In this document: piece after piece, positions 7,899 to 16,496 of the stretch
How the letters are laid out: every line of letters starts with the position of its first letter
Position numbering within the stretch: the first letter of the stretch is position 1
Source: RUG11237 sp050874665
Lineage (GTDB): Bacteria > Bacillota > Clostridia > Lachnospirales > Lachnospiraceae
Length of the DNA: 64,000 nt
Assembly: GCA_050874665.1 (NCBI GenBank)
Contig: JBNMLC010000011.1
Location: 38,809-102,808 of the forward strand
Direction of reading: 5' to 3'
Program-made: the position numbers and the translations under genes
The notes under the pieces: generated by a model
Databases searched by the model: none
The model's input: the letters and a program-made list of their open reading frames with translations, nothing else
Told to the model about the DNA's origin: nothing

Positions 7899-9407
7899 AT
7901 GGAGAGTAGAGATTACAAGTTTTTTAAAGAAAATGAAGAAAAAGTGACAATGAATATGGTAAAAATTCTGCGATGGCTGATACTGGCATTTCCGGCAATC
8001 ATGTTTTTTTCTTTGATTGGATTATTTCAATCAAAAATATCAGATTTGTTAATTATGACCGGAGTCGGAATGATTGTGACTATGGGACCTACAGTGGCAT
8101 ATAAGGCAGGTGTTCCGGTAACAATTTTAAAATACATTGCCCTTGTAGCGTTATGTGGTCTTCTTACGATTATGGCAAGTAACGCTGCGGTAGGAATTTA
8201 CATGACCTATGCACTTCCTATGGTATTCAGTATTTTTTACTACGATAAAAAACTTACTTTAAAAACATCAGTCATCAGTTATCTATTTTTAGTATGTTCG
8301 TTATTTCTGCGGTCACAGGGAGTAAAACAGATAGAATTTGATTCTAACTTTACGTGGTTCATAAGCCGGAGTGCAGGATTTTTAATTGAAAATGTATTTA
8401 TGACACTTGTGTGTGTCAAAATTGCAGAAGGAGCCAGAAAGGTTCTGGAGAGTTTAAATGATACGCAGAAGGTGGCAGTTCTTGTAGAAGAATGCAATCA
8501 GGCATCTACAGAACTTAGAGCAGAAACAGACAACTTCAAACAAAACATTGCAGAGTTTCGAAAGACAAATGAACAGATTACAATTGCTGCAGAAAAATCA
8601 CTTCTTGATTGTGATGGAAATGAGCAGCTTGCAGTGGAATTGACGCAGGAAACTAGAACTGCCCTTTTAAGTGCAGAACATATTAGGAAGCAAAGCATGC
8701 AGATGGCCACGATTGCTAAAGACACTTATGAGAAATTAGGCGAATACATCGCATATATGACAGATACGGCAGTGAGTATGGAAAAAATGCGGGAAACTGC
8801 GGGGGAAACTGAAAATTCCATAGAAAGATTAAAAATTGCTATGGGTGAAGTTTCTGAGTTTGCCCAGACCATAGGAAATATCACTTCGCAGACAAATTTG
8901 CTGGCGTTAAATGCAAGTATCGAAGCTGCCAGAGCAGGGGAGCATGGAAAAGGATTTGCGGTCGTTGCGGAAGAGGTTCGGGTTTTGGCCGAAAATTCTA
9001 AGAAAGCAAGTGAGTCAATTAAGGAAATTATTTCCAACATTGGAAAACTAATTGAAAAGGTGCAAAACGCAAATAAGAAAAATGTTTCCTCTGTGGAAGA
9101 GGGGCTTGAGCAAATTGGTGGAGCAAAGAAAGAGGCAGAACAGATTGGGGTAATGCAGACAGATTCCAAAGAAATGGCTATGCAGGTGTTAAAAGCAAGT
9201 GAAGAAACAGAAAAATTTGCACACAAGCTGGGTGATACTTCAGACAGAATGAAGGAGCTGGTTGCAAGTTTGCGTGAGCAGACCGGACAGGTGGTAGAAC
9301 AAGGGAAAAGCCAGAAACAGGTTAGCGATGAGTCGGAAAAAGCCTTTTTGCTGGTGGAAGAAGTTGCAGACAGACTGGTACATATTGCACAGGGAGATAT
9401 GCGGTAA
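7899..9407 (+). CDS. Methyl-accepting chemotaxis protein with multi-pass membrane sensor
   Basis: 502 residues. Residues of about 25-190 form four to six membrane segments with very short loops and no extracellular ligand domain. The rest is a helical cytoplasmic signalling domain with the conserved tip LALNASIEAARAGEHG near residue 335 followed by GFAVVAEEVR. No obvious HAMP domain is seen. Such receptors signal to CheA through CheW, but no che or flagellar gene lies in the window. The ATG at 7899 is selected because GGGGG precedes it and an upstream extension would run into the CPBP gene. The sensed cue may be membrane-associated. Confidence 0.85.
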   Translation: MESRDYKFFKENEEKVTMNMVKILRWLILAFPAIMFFSLIGLFQSKISDLLIMTGVGMIVTMGPTVAYKAGVPVTILKYIALVALCGLLTIMASNAAVGIYMTYALPMVFSIFYYDKKLTLKTSVISYLFLVCSLFLRSQGVKQIEFDSNFTWFISRSAGFLIENVFMTLVCVKIAEGARKVLESLNDTQKVAVLVEECNQASTELRAETDNFKQNIAEFRKTNEQITIAAEKSLLDCDGNEQLAVELTQETRTALLSAEHIRKQSMQMATIAKDTYEKLGEYIAYMTDTAVSMEKMRETAGETENSIERLKIAMGEVSEFAQTIGNITSQTNLLALNASIEAARAGEHGKGFAVVAEEVRVLAENSKKASESIKEIISNIGKLIEKVQNANKKNVSSVEEGLEQIGGAKKEAEQIGVMQTDSKEMAMQVLKASEETEKFAHKLGDTSDRMKELVASLREQTGQVVEQGKSQKQVSDESEKAFLLVEEVADRLVHIAQGDMR

Positions 9408-9461
9408 AGAAGCAAAGGTTTAAGATGGTGGAATTGCACTGGCAGAAAAGGTTGATTCATT

Positions 9462-9534
9462 TGTTTAGAAAATGTTTAGAAATCATTACCAGATTATTTA
9501 TCGTTTGCTTTTATCATAAAAGAAACGATATAAT
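9462..9534 (+). promoter_or_regulatory. Direct-repeat operator and promoter of the PAP2-kinase-regulator operon
   Basis: Two tandem 11-nt units, TGTTTAGAAAA (9462-9472) and TGTTTAGAAAT (9473-9483), stand upstream of a promoter-like pair TTGCTT (9505-9510) and TATAAT (9529-9534). An 11-nt spacing of direct repeats is typical of OmpR/PhoB-family regulators, and one is encoded in this operon. The same repeats occur before the DUF368 gene at 12332. Confidence 0.75.
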
Positions 9535-9548
9535 TAGGAGCTGATTTT

Positions 9549-10088
9549 ATGTTACAATATCTTATGTTATTGGAAGAGAATATGTTATTATGGATTCAAA
9601 ACAATATTCGGAATGAGTGGTTGACACCGTTTTTTACCTTTGTTACTACGTTAGGAAATGGAGGTTTTATATGGATTATAAGTTCTTTGATACTTCTGAT
9701 TTCTAATAAAACAAGAAAAGTCGGTGCTATGTCATTTATTGCACTTGCAATTTCAGTGTTAATTGACAATGTTTTATTAAAAAATGTTATTGCGAGAACA
9801 AGACCATATGAGGTTGTTCCGGGTTTGACATCATTGATTGGGATACAGAGTGACTTTTCGTTTCCATCAGGACATACAGGAACTTCTTTCGCAACAGCAG
9901 TTGTAATGTTTCGTGGACTTCCTAAAAAGCTTGGAATACCTATATTAATTTTTGCGTTCTTAATGGGATTATCCAGATTGTACGTGGGCGTACATTATCC
10001 GTCAGATGTTATTTGCGGAGCGTTAATTGGTACAGGAATAGCATTACTTACCTATTGGTCTGGGACGGCTTTTTCGAAAGAGGCATAA
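9549..10088 (+). CDS. PAP2-family membrane phosphatase (undecaprenyl-pyrophosphatase type)
   Basis: 179 residues, about six membrane helices. The three phosphatase motifs are present: KNVIARTRP, FPSGHT and SRLYVGVHYPSDV, giving the Lys/Arg, His and Arg/His active-site set of the PAP2 superfamily. Related bacterial enzymes (BcrC-like) dephosphorylate undecaprenyl pyrophosphate on the outer face of the membrane, recycling the cell-wall lipid carrier. First gene of a three-gene operon with a kinase and regulator. A PopT-type carrier gene with the same operator lies just downstream, which supports a role in carrier recycling over general lipid phosphatase activity. Confidence 0.85.
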   Translation: MLQYLMLLEENMLLWIQNNIRNEWLTPFFTFVTTLGNGGFIWIISSLILLISNKTRKVGAMSFIALAISVLIDNVLLKNVIARTRPYEVVPGLTSLIGIQSDFSFPSGHTGTSFATAVVMFRGLPKKLGIPILIFAFLMGLSRLYVGVHYPSDVICGALIGTGIALLTYWSGTAFSKEA

Positions 10089-10100
10089 GGAGACAGACTT

Positions 10101-11552
10101 ATGACAATGAAAAAAAGAATTTTTATATCAAATACAGCAATGGTATTAATATCCCTTTTAATATTATTTGGAATTGGCGGTTTTAGTGTTCTGCTTTTTA
10201 AAGAGGAAATATTGAGGATTATAGAACAGAATGCAGAATTATCAGACGATATTTATGAGGTAGAAACACTTCTTTTAGAACAGCAAAAAAGGCCTGAACA
10301 ATGGGAGGCATTAAGTGATAAGCTGTCAGATTATCAGTTTGAGCTGTATGTGTCGGACTCCAATCAAAATGAAGTATATTCTAATGTCAGACATAGTGAA
10401 ATGGAATGTATTGAAGAATTGGAAGAAGGAACGTTTGCATCTAATAAAGTAAAGCTGTATAGTATGGAAAGTGTTACAATTGCCCGATGTATCATTTCAT
10501 CCGGGGGTGAAAAATATACGGTATATGCTGCATATTATCCGGAAGAATTGTCACTTTGGGGTATGGATCGTGGCGTATTTGAGATGTTTATTATTGTATT
10601 TGTGATATCTGGAATTATTCTTATATCCGGACTTTTATTGTGCTGTCAACTTTTTACCAAGGCAATGATAAAGAGGATTATGAAACCAATAGATGCATTA
10701 AATCAAGCAGCAATAAGAATTAATCATGGAAATCTGGAAGAACCAATTTGTTATGAGGCAGATGATGAATTGGGTGAAGTATGTAATACATTTAATGAAA
10801 TGCAAAAGCATTTAAAAGAAGGAATGGAGAAAAACGAAAAATATGAAAAAGCAAGAACAGAGATGGTATCAGGTATTTCCCATGATCTTCGGACACCACT
10901 TACTTCTGTTAAAGGTTTTATCAAGGGTATGTTAGATGGTATTGCAAATACACCGGAAAAAAGAGAACAGTACTTGCAGATTTCATATCAAAAGGCATGT
11001 GATATGGAGCAACTTTTACAGAAGCTATTCTTTTTTTCAAAGCTGGAAACAGGAAATATGCCTTTTTTTATGCAAAAAATAGAAATGAAATCATGGATAC
11101 ATAAATATGTGGAGGAAAGGCAATGGGAGGAAATAGAAAAAAATTATAAGCTACAAATCGTTAATATGAATGCACAATACTGGGTTATGGCAGATGCAGA
11201 ACAAATGAAACGTGTTTTTGACAATCTGCTGGAGAATAGTTTAAAATATGCGAATACTAAGCAATTACAGATTTCTGTTTCAGCAGACAAAAAAGGTGGA
11301 GAAGTTTATCTGTATTTTAGGGATAATGGAGTTGGAATATCGGAGGACAAGTTACCCTATGTATTTGAACAGTTTTACAGAGGTGATGAATCGAGAAATA
11401 GCAAAACAGATGGAAGTGGATTAGGGCTTTATGTATGTAAGTATATTGTCGAGCAGCAGGGTGGAAGGATTCAGGCATATAATAAAAATGGGTTTATGGT
11501 AGAAATTGTTTTGCCGGAGGCACATGAGAAAGAGGAGAATTGCGATGGCTAA
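10101..11552 (+). CDS. Sensor histidine kinase (HAMP-HisKA-HATPase)
   Basis: 483 residues. A first membrane helix at about 10-32 is followed by an extracytoplasmic domain to about 155, a second helix near 160-185 and HAMP to about 245. HisKA has SGISHDLRTPLTSVKGF (phospho-acceptor His 261), and the ATPase domain has DNLLENSLKY near 374, RDNGVGIS near 408 and GSGLGLYV. It should autophosphorylate and pass phosphate to the adjacent OmpR regulator. Its stop overlaps the start of the regulator by 8 nt. The operon context suggests it monitors envelope or lipid-carrier state. That signal is inferred. Confidence 0.9.
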   Translation: MTMKKRIFISNTAMVLISLLILFGIGGFSVLLFKEEILRIIEQNAELSDDIYEVETLLLEQQKRPEQWEALSDKLSDYQFELYVSDSNQNEVYSNVRHSEMECIEELEEGTFASNKVKLYSMESVTIARCIISSGGEKYTVYAAYYPEELSLWGMDRGVFEMFIIVFVISGIILISGLLLCCQLFTKAMIKRIMKPIDALNQAAIRINHGNLEEPICYEADDELGEVCNTFNEMQKHLKEGMEKNEKYEKARTEMVSGISHDLRTPLTSVKGFIKGMLDGIANTPEKREQYLQISYQKACDMEQLLQKLFFFSKLETGNMPFFMQKIEMKSWIHKYVEERQWEEIEKNYKLQIVNMNAQYWVMADAEQMKRVFDNLLENSLKYANTKQLQISVSADKKGGEVYLYFRDNGVGISEDKLPYVFEQFYRGDESRNSKTDGSGLGLYVCKYIVEQQGGRIQAYNKNGFMVEIVLPEAHEKEENCDG

Positions 11553-12252
11553 AATTTTGATTGTAGAAGATGACGAGGAAATAGCACTTTTAGAGCGTGA
11601 TTATTTAGAGGTAAGCGGTTATGAAGTAGAAGTAAAGACAGATGGACGAAAAGTATCAGAGCTTATACTGAAGGGAGAATATGATCTTCTTATTCTTGAT
11701 TTAATGTTGCCTGGTACAAGCGGATATGATATATGCAGGGAGATAAGAGAAAAGGTAAATTTCCCAATTTTGATGGTAACAGCAAAGACAGAAACAATTG
11801 ACAAAATCAGAGGGCTTGGACTTGGGGCAGATGACTACATAACAAAACCGTTTGATCCGGCAGAACTGATTGCAAGGGTGCAGGCACATTTGAAACGATT
11901 TGAACGCCTGACACATATTGCACAGGAGTCTGGGGAAGAGATGATAGCGGAACGAGAGATTAGGATTGGTAATGTGAGAATTCAGACAAAGGGTTGGAAA
12001 GTGTATAAAGGTGAGGAGGAAATCAAGTTTCCACACAGAGAATTTGAATTATTGAAATTTTTGGCGCTGAATCCGAACATAGTGTTTTCGAAAGAGAAGT
12101 TATTTGAAAAAATATGGGGGTATGATTATGTCGGAGACAGTGCAACGGTAACGGTTCATATTAACCGAATCCGGGAAAAGATAGAGGAAGATCCAAAGCA
12201 GCCACAGATTATTGAAACAGTCTGGGGTGCCGGATATCGTTTGAATATGTGA
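11545..12252 (+). CDS. OmpR/PhoB-family response regulator
   Basis: 235 residues: receiver domain with acidic residues EDDEE, phospho-acceptor Asp 52 (LLILDLMLPG) and Lys in YITKPFDP, then a winged-helix DNA-binding domain ending VTVHINRIREKIEEDP and VWGAGYRL. The ATG at 11545 is used because it aligns with the family start. It overlaps the end of the kinase gene. The 11-nt direct repeats at 9462 and 12332 are the natural candidates for its binding sites, linking this operon and the downstream DUF368 gene. Confidence 0.92.
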   Translation: MAKILIVEDDEEIALLERDYLEVSGYEVEVKTDGRKVSELILKGEYDLLILDLMLPGTSGYDICREIREKVNFPILMVTAKTETIDKIRGLGLGADDYITKPFDPAELIARVQAHLKRFERLTHIAQESGEEMIAEREIRIGNVRIQTKGWKVYKGEEEIKFPHREFELLKFLALNPNIVFSKEKLFEKIWGYDYVGDSATVTVHINRIREKIEEDPKQPQIIETVWGAGYRLNM

Positions 12253-12260
12253 AGAGAAAG

Positions 12261-12296
12261 CAACTACTAGAAGCAGTTTTAGTGGTTGTTTTTTTG
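12261..12296 (+). terminator. Intrinsic terminator after the response regulator
   Basis: Arms CAACTACTA (12261-12269) and TAGTGGTTG (12280-12288) form a stem with one GU pair, followed by TTTTTTTG. It separates the kinase-regulator operon from the DUF368 gene, which therefore needs its own promoter. Confidence 0.75.
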
Positions 12297-12331
12297 TTTC
12301 AAAAAACACCAATAGTTATCGCAGACCCCAT

Positions 12332-12373
12332 TGTTTAGAAAATGTTTAGAAAGTTTCATGTGATTGTTTAGGG
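12332..12373 (+). promoter_or_regulatory. Direct-repeat operator upstream of the DUF368 gene
   Basis: TGTTTAGAAAA (12332-12342) and TGTTTAGAAAG (12343-12353) are followed, exactly 22 nt after the second unit, by TGTTTAGGG (12365-12373). The first 21 bases are the same as in the operator at 9462. This implies control by the same OmpR-family regulator. Confidence 0.75.
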
Positions 12374-12417
12374 TTATGGAATAAAGTATGTTACGAAAAA
12401 AGATTTGGAGGTTTGAA

Positions 12418-13287
12418 ATGATTAGACAATTTTTAAATGGAATCTGTATGGCATTGGCGGATAGTGTACCGGGAATTTCGGGAGGGACAATTGCATTTAT
12501 ACTTGGATTCTATGACGCATTTATAGGAAGCATTAATGATTTGGTTTATGAAAAAGGTGATAAGAGGAAGGAGGCATTGATATATTTAATAAAGCTTGGA
12601 ATTGGCTGGGGTGTTGGAATGATTGCCGCGGTTCTTGTATTAAGCAGTGCTTTTGAAGCACATATTTATTTTGTGAGTTCTCTGTTTATGGGTTTTATTA
12701 TTGCTTCTCTTCCAATAGTATTTGAACAGGAGAAAGATTCTTATATAGGGCATGTGGGAAATATCGTGTTTGCATTTATAGGTGCGGGTGTTGTAGGTGC
12801 GATTACGTTTTTCAACCAAACCAGTTTTATCACAGGAATAGATTTAAGTTCACTGAGCATTCCACTGGCAATTTATATTTTTGTATCTGGAATGATTGCG
12901 ATTTCAGCTATGTTTTTGCCAGGCATTTCGGGTTCCACCCTATTACTGATTTTTGGTCTTTATCTTCCGATTATATCAGGAATTAAGGAATTCTTACACT
13001 TGAATTTATCGGTATTTCCTAGTTTGTGTGTATTTGGGAGTGGTGTAATTGTGGGTGCACTTAGTGTAGTAAAAGGTATTAAGAAGTGTTTGGATCAGCA
13101 CAGATCCAAAACAATGTATACAATTCTCGGATTGATGATTGGTTCACTGTATGCAATCGTAATGGGGCCAACAAGCTTAGAGACACCTGTGGCACCTTTA
13201 TCCATTACGAATTTTAATATTGTTGCGTTTGTGATTGGAATTGGAATCGTTGCAGCCTTACAGTTTATGAGCAATAAAAATAAATAA
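12418..13287 (+). CDS. popT: DUF368 protein, undecaprenyl-phosphate translocase (PopT family)
   Basis: 289 residues, about eight to nine membrane segments. The start has the family signature ADSVPGISGGTIAFILGFYD, and an internal echo FLPGISGSTLLLIFGLY lies in the second half, consistent with the inverted-repeat fold of DUF368. PopT-family proteins move undecaprenyl phosphate back to the cytoplasmic face for reuse in wall synthesis. GGAGG lies 8 nt before the ATG at 12418, so this start is preferred over an ATG 30 nt upstream. Control by the same repeats as the PAP2 operon couples dephosphorylation and return of the carrier. Confidence 0.88.
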   Translation: MIRQFLNGICMALADSVPGISGGTIAFILGFYDAFIGSINDLVYEKGDKRKEALIYLIKLGIGWGVGMIAAVLVLSSAFEAHIYFVSSLFMGFIIASLPIVFEQEKDSYIGHVGNIVFAFIGAGVVGAITFFNQTSFITGIDLSSLSIPLAIYIFVSGMIAISAMFLPGISGSTLLLIFGLYLPIISGIKEFLHLNLSVFPSLCVFGSGVIVGALSVVKGIKKCLDQHRSKTMYTILGLMIGSLYAIVMGPTSLETPVAPLSITNFNIVAFVIGIGIVAALQFMSNKNK

Positions 13288-13322
13288 TGTACAGCTTTTT
13301 TACAAGAAACTATAAATCCATG

Positions 13323-13350
13323 TTGGATTTTATGAAAAATAGGATATAAT
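13323..13350 (+). promoter_or_regulatory. Promoter of the flavin reductase gene
   Basis: TTGGAT (13323-13328), 16 nt, TATAAT (13345-13350), then AAGGAGG before the ATG at 13376. It starts a new transcription unit after popT. Confidence 0.5.
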
Positions 13351-13375
13351 AATAAAAAGAAGGAGGATTGAGAAT

Positions 13376-13927
13376 ATGAGTAGAGTAAATTTTGGCGCAA
13401 AGCCGTTTGTGTACCCAATGCCGGTACTGATTGTTGGAACTTATGATGAGAATGGTGTACCTAATGCGATGAATGCTGCCTGGGGCTGCATCACAGATAT
13501 GAATGAAATTTCTATTAGTATGTCGGAACATAAGACGACAGAGAACCTTGCAAAGACAGGGGCCTTTACTGTGAGCTTTGCCACAGAGGATACTGTGGTT
13601 CCATGTGACTATGTAGGTGTGGAGTCTGCACATAAGGTGCCGGATAAATTTGCAAAAGCGGGATTTCATGCAACAAAGAGTGAGTATGTAAATGCACCTG
13701 TCATTGATGAGCTTCCAATGGCTCTTGAATGTAAGGTGAAGAGTTTTGAAGATGGTATCTTGATTGGCGAAATTTTAAATGTCAATGCAGAGGAAAGCAT
13801 TTTAACAGATGGACAGATTGACCCTGAAAAATTAAAACCAATCACATATGATCCTGTAAATCACACATATATTGGACTGGGCGAGAAGGTAGGAAATGCA
13901 TTTAAGGACGGACTTGCTTTGAAGTAG
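13376..13927 (+). CDS. Flavin reductase / flavoredoxin family protein
   Basis: 183 residues with the split-barrel FMN-binding fold of the flavin reductase-like family. PMPVLIVGTYDENGVPNAMN at the N-terminus and NLAKTGAFTVSF in the middle are the family's FMN-binding strands, and GLGEKVGNAF is the usual end. Members transfer electrons or reduce flavins in anaerobes; partner and substrate are unknown. The length fits the family and the ribosome binding site AAGGAGG is near consensus. The NUDIX gene follows after 39 nt and may share the transcript. Confidence 0.87.
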   Translation: MSRVNFGAKPFVYPMPVLIVGTYDENGVPNAMNAAWGCITDMNEISISMSEHKTTENLAKTGAFTVSFATEDTVVPCDYVGVESAHKVPDKFAKAGFHATKSEYVNAPVIDELPMALECKVKSFEDGILIGEILNVNAEESILTDGQIDPEKLKPITYDPVNHTYIGLGEKVGNAFKDGLALK

Positions 13928-13966
13928 AAGGGGAAGCAGGATAAAGAATACAGTGGAGTGAAGAGT

Positions 13967-14476
13967 ATGCGTATGCTATTTGAAATAGATACAAAAGATT
14001 ATGATATAAATGGGACATCATTTTATCGTCCTTCTGCCAGAGGAATTATTATCAAAGATGGAAAGCTTGCTATGATACATAGTCTGAAATATGATTATTA
14101 TAAATTTCCGGGTGGCGGAATCGAACAAGGTGAGCAAAGGGAGAAGGCACTGATTAGAGAAGTCCTAGAAGAAACAGGACTTACAGTTGTTCCACAATCA
14201 ATAAAAGAATATGGAATGGTTCACCGTATTCAAAAGGGCGATTATGAAGATGTGTTTATACAAGATAACTATTATTACTTATGCAAAGTCGAGAAAACGA
14301 TACAAGAGCAAAACTTAGACCGTTATGAGGCGGAAGAGCAATTTACGTTGGAATATGTAACACCGGACCGGGTGGTTGATACCAACAATTCCTGCCATTA
14401 TGAAGAAGCGGACAAAATTATGTTAAAAAGAGAAAATAAGGTGATAGAAATTTTATTACAAGAAGGAATTTTATAA
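13967..14476 (+). CDS. NUDIX hydrolase
   Basis: 169 residues. The NUDIX box is intact: GGGIEQGEQREKALIREV followed by LEETGL (pattern Gx5Ex7REVxEETG), giving a magnesium-dependent pyrophosphohydrolase acting on a nucleoside diphosphate derivative. The substrate cannot be told from sequence. The ATG at 13967 is preferred over a GTG at 13958 because GGAG at 13955-13958 is correctly spaced for it. The gene ends just before the MarR-type operator of the MATE pump. Confidence 0.87.
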   Translation: MRMLFEIDTKDYDINGTSFYRPSARGIIIKDGKLAMIHSLKYDYYKFPGGGIEQGEQREKALIREVLEETGLTVVPQSIKEYGMVHRIQKGDYEDVFIQDNYYYLCKVEKTIQEQNLDRYEAEEQFTLEYVTPDRVVDTNNSCHYEEADKIMLKRENKVIEILLQEGIL

Positions 14477-14486
14477 AAGCTTGTCC

Positions 14487-14538
14487 TTGACGAATGTACG
14501 AAATCGTACTATACTTTGAAAGTACGATTTCGTACATT
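14487..14538 (+). promoter_or_regulatory. Promoter overlapped by an 18-bp inverted repeat (MarR operator)
   Basis: TTGACG (14487-14492) and TATACT (14510-14515) are 17 nt apart. The spacer is filled by the left arm AATGTACGAAATCGTACT (14493-14510), which is repeated exactly inverted at 14521-14538. Each arm is itself a near-palindrome, GTACGA-AA-TCGTAC, so two repressor dimers could bind. One would block the spacer and the other the transcription start. The likely repressor is the MarR protein encoded two genes downstream. Confidence 0.85.
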
Positions 14539-14573
14539 ATTTTTAAGCCCTAATGGAAGGAGGACAACAAAAA

Positions 14574-15905
14574 GTGAATATTGAATTATCAGAACATTTT
14601 ACCTATAGAAAGCTGCTTAAGTTTACCTTTCCGTCAATTATAATGATGGTATTAGCTTCCGTCTATGGTGTTGTGGATGGTTTTTTCATTTCAAATTATA
14701 TAGGTGCAGAGGCTTTTGCGGCAGTGAACATAGTCATGCCTTTTCTAATGATTTTCGGAGCAGTTGGGTTTATGGTTGGAACAGGTGGAAGTGCTCTTGT
14801 ATCTTATACGTTTGGAGTCGGTGACAGCAAAAAAGCGAATGAAACCTTTTCGCTGCTTATATATGTATTGATAGGAATTGGTATATTATTTACACTAATA
14901 GGACTGGTGTTTTTAAAACCAATTTGCAGTATTCTTGGTGCAGATGAGGTGATGCTGCCTTATTGTGTTAACTATGGACGAATTATTTTATGGGCGCTGG
15001 TTCCGTTTATGCTTCAAAATGTATTTCAAAGCTTTCTGGTTACGGCAGAACGACCAAACTTAGGACTCTATATTACCATTGCAGCGGGAGTGGTTAATAT
15101 TGTTCTTGATGCAGTGCTTGTTGGTTCATTCAGGCTTGGAGTAGAGGGTGCTGCAGTTGCTACAGCCATAAGTCAGTGCATTGCAGGAGTGATACCGCTT
15201 GTGTATTTTGCAATTCCGAATAAGAGTAAACTTAGAATGGGAAAAACTTCACTGGATATGAAGTCAATTGTAAAGGCTTGTGGTAATGGTGCGTCTGAAT
15301 TTATGACAAATATTTCATTGTCAATTGTTAATATGCTCTATAACTGGCAGTTAATGAGATTATTAGGTACGAATGGTGTGGTAGCATACGGTGTTATCAT
15401 GTATGTGAATTTTATATTTTTAGCAATATATATCGGTTATTCTATGGGAAGCGCACCGATTGTCGGATTTCATTATGGAGCAGGCAATAAAGATGAATTG
15501 AAAAATCTCTTTACAAAAAGTCTGAAAATAATATTTGCAGTAAGTATTACTCTTACGGTTATTGCTGAATTTTTGGCAAGTCCATTATCCAAGATATTTG
15601 TTAGTTATGATAAAGAATTGTTAGAAATAACAATAAAAGCGTTTTCTATTTATTCACTATCATTTCTACTTTCCGGTTTTAATATATATGTTTCAGCATT
15701 TTTTACGGCGCTAAATGATGGCATTACGTCGGCAGGTATTTCATTTTGCAGAACCTTGATCTTCCAGATAATTTCAGTGCTTCTGCTTCCGGTTTTCATG
15801 GGGGCTTCCGGAATATGGTTTGCAGTTATTGTAGCAGAGCTATTGGCACTTGTGGTTTCTGTATTATGTCTTGTGTGCAATCGACGTAAATACGCATATA
15901 TATGA
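14574..15905 (+). CDS. MATE-family multidrug/sodium antiporter
   Basis: 443 residues with twelve predicted membrane helices in two similar halves, starting KLLKFTFPSIIMMVLASVYG and VVDGFFISNYIGAEAFAAVN, typical of the MATE family (DinF/NorM branch). It exports cationic drugs or metabolites in exchange for sodium or protons. A GTG at 14574 is chosen because AAGGAGG (14557-14563) would lie inside the reading frame if the upstream ATG at 14553 were used. The gene is followed by its probable MarR repressor and preceded by a strong operator, so it is an inducible efflux locus. Confidence 0.88.
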   Translation: MNIELSEHFTYRKLLKFTFPSIIMMVLASVYGVVDGFFISNYIGAEAFAAVNIVMPFLMIFGAVGFMVGTGGSALVSYTFGVGDSKKANETFSLLIYVLIGIGILFTLIGLVFLKPICSILGADEVMLPYCVNYGRIILWALVPFMLQNVFQSFLVTAERPNLGLYITIAAGVVNIVLDAVLVGSFRLGVEGAAVATAISQCIAGVIPLVYFAIPNKSKLRMGKTSLDMKSIVKACGNGASEFMTNISLSIVNMLYNWQLMRLLGTNGVVAYGVIMYVNFIFLAIYIGYSMGSAPIVGFHYGAGNKDELKNLFTKSLKIIFAVSITLTVIAEFLASPLSKIFVSYDKELLEITIKAFSIYSLSFLLSGFNIYVSAFFTALNDGITSAGISFCRTLIFQIISVLLLPVFMGASGIWFAVIVAELLALVVSVLCLVCNRRKYAYI

Positions 15906-15935
15906 TTGGGGTGTTTTTTTCACCCTGATCATATA
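15896..15935 (+). other. Long hairpin between the MATE and MarR genes
   Basis: An inverted repeat in which TATATATGAT and GGGTG pair with CACCC and ATCATATATA around a loop of seven T. It begins within the MATE stop codon region. It may be a leaky terminator or a processing site that lowers expression of the downstream repressor gene. Confidence 0.5.
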
Positions 15936-15965
15936 TATAAAATAAAGACGAGGAGAAGAGTGGAT

Positions 15966-16391
15966 ATGAAGATTGCTTTTAAAGAATACAATCATATTAT
16001 GGGGCGTATTGAGGCGGCATATCATGAGGCAGCACTGAAAATGAATATGGCTGACAGTGAATTTCATATATTGTATACACTAAATATATATCCGTCCGGT
16101 TGTAAACAAAGTACCTTATATAAAGAATCAGGACTCACAAAATCAACGGTCAATTCTGCTATAAAAAAAATGGAAAAAAACGGAATTATCCTCCTTACAC
16201 CGGGAATGGGGCGTAATACGTATGTAGTCCTTACAGAAAGAGGTAAGGTATTAATGCAAAATACCGTACATAAAATTATCCGGATTGAAAATGAAATATT
16301 TGAATCGTGGACAAAGGAAGAACAGGATATGTTTATCTATCTCAATAAAGATTTTGCAGAAAAAATCAGTAAGAGAATGAAAGAGTTCTAG
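15966..16391 (+). CDS. MarR-family transcriptional regulator
   Basis: 141 residues, winged helix. The recognition region STLYKESGLTKSTVNSAIKK followed by MEKNGIILL and GRNTYVVLTERGK is the MarR wing. It would bind as a dimer to an inverted repeat, and the 18-bp repeat at 14493-14538 in front of the MATE operon is the obvious target. The ATG at 15966 follows GAGGAG and an upstream extension would cross the hairpin. Ligand release of the repressor by a drug-like compound would induce the pump; this is inferred from the family. Confidence 0.85.
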   Translation: MKIAFKEYNHIMGRIEAAYHEAALKMNMADSEFHILYTLNIYPSGCKQSTLYKESGLTKSTVNSAIKKMEKNGIILLTPGMGRNTYVVLTERGKVLMQNTVHKIIRIENEIFESWTKEEQDMFIYLNKDFAEKISKRMKEF

Positions 16392-16496
16392 TCATTATTA
16401 CAAAAAACGCACAAAATCTTACAAATTTGTCACACTTTATACATGTAATGTAATACATATGATATAATATCAAGAAATATACCAAAGGAGGATAAA

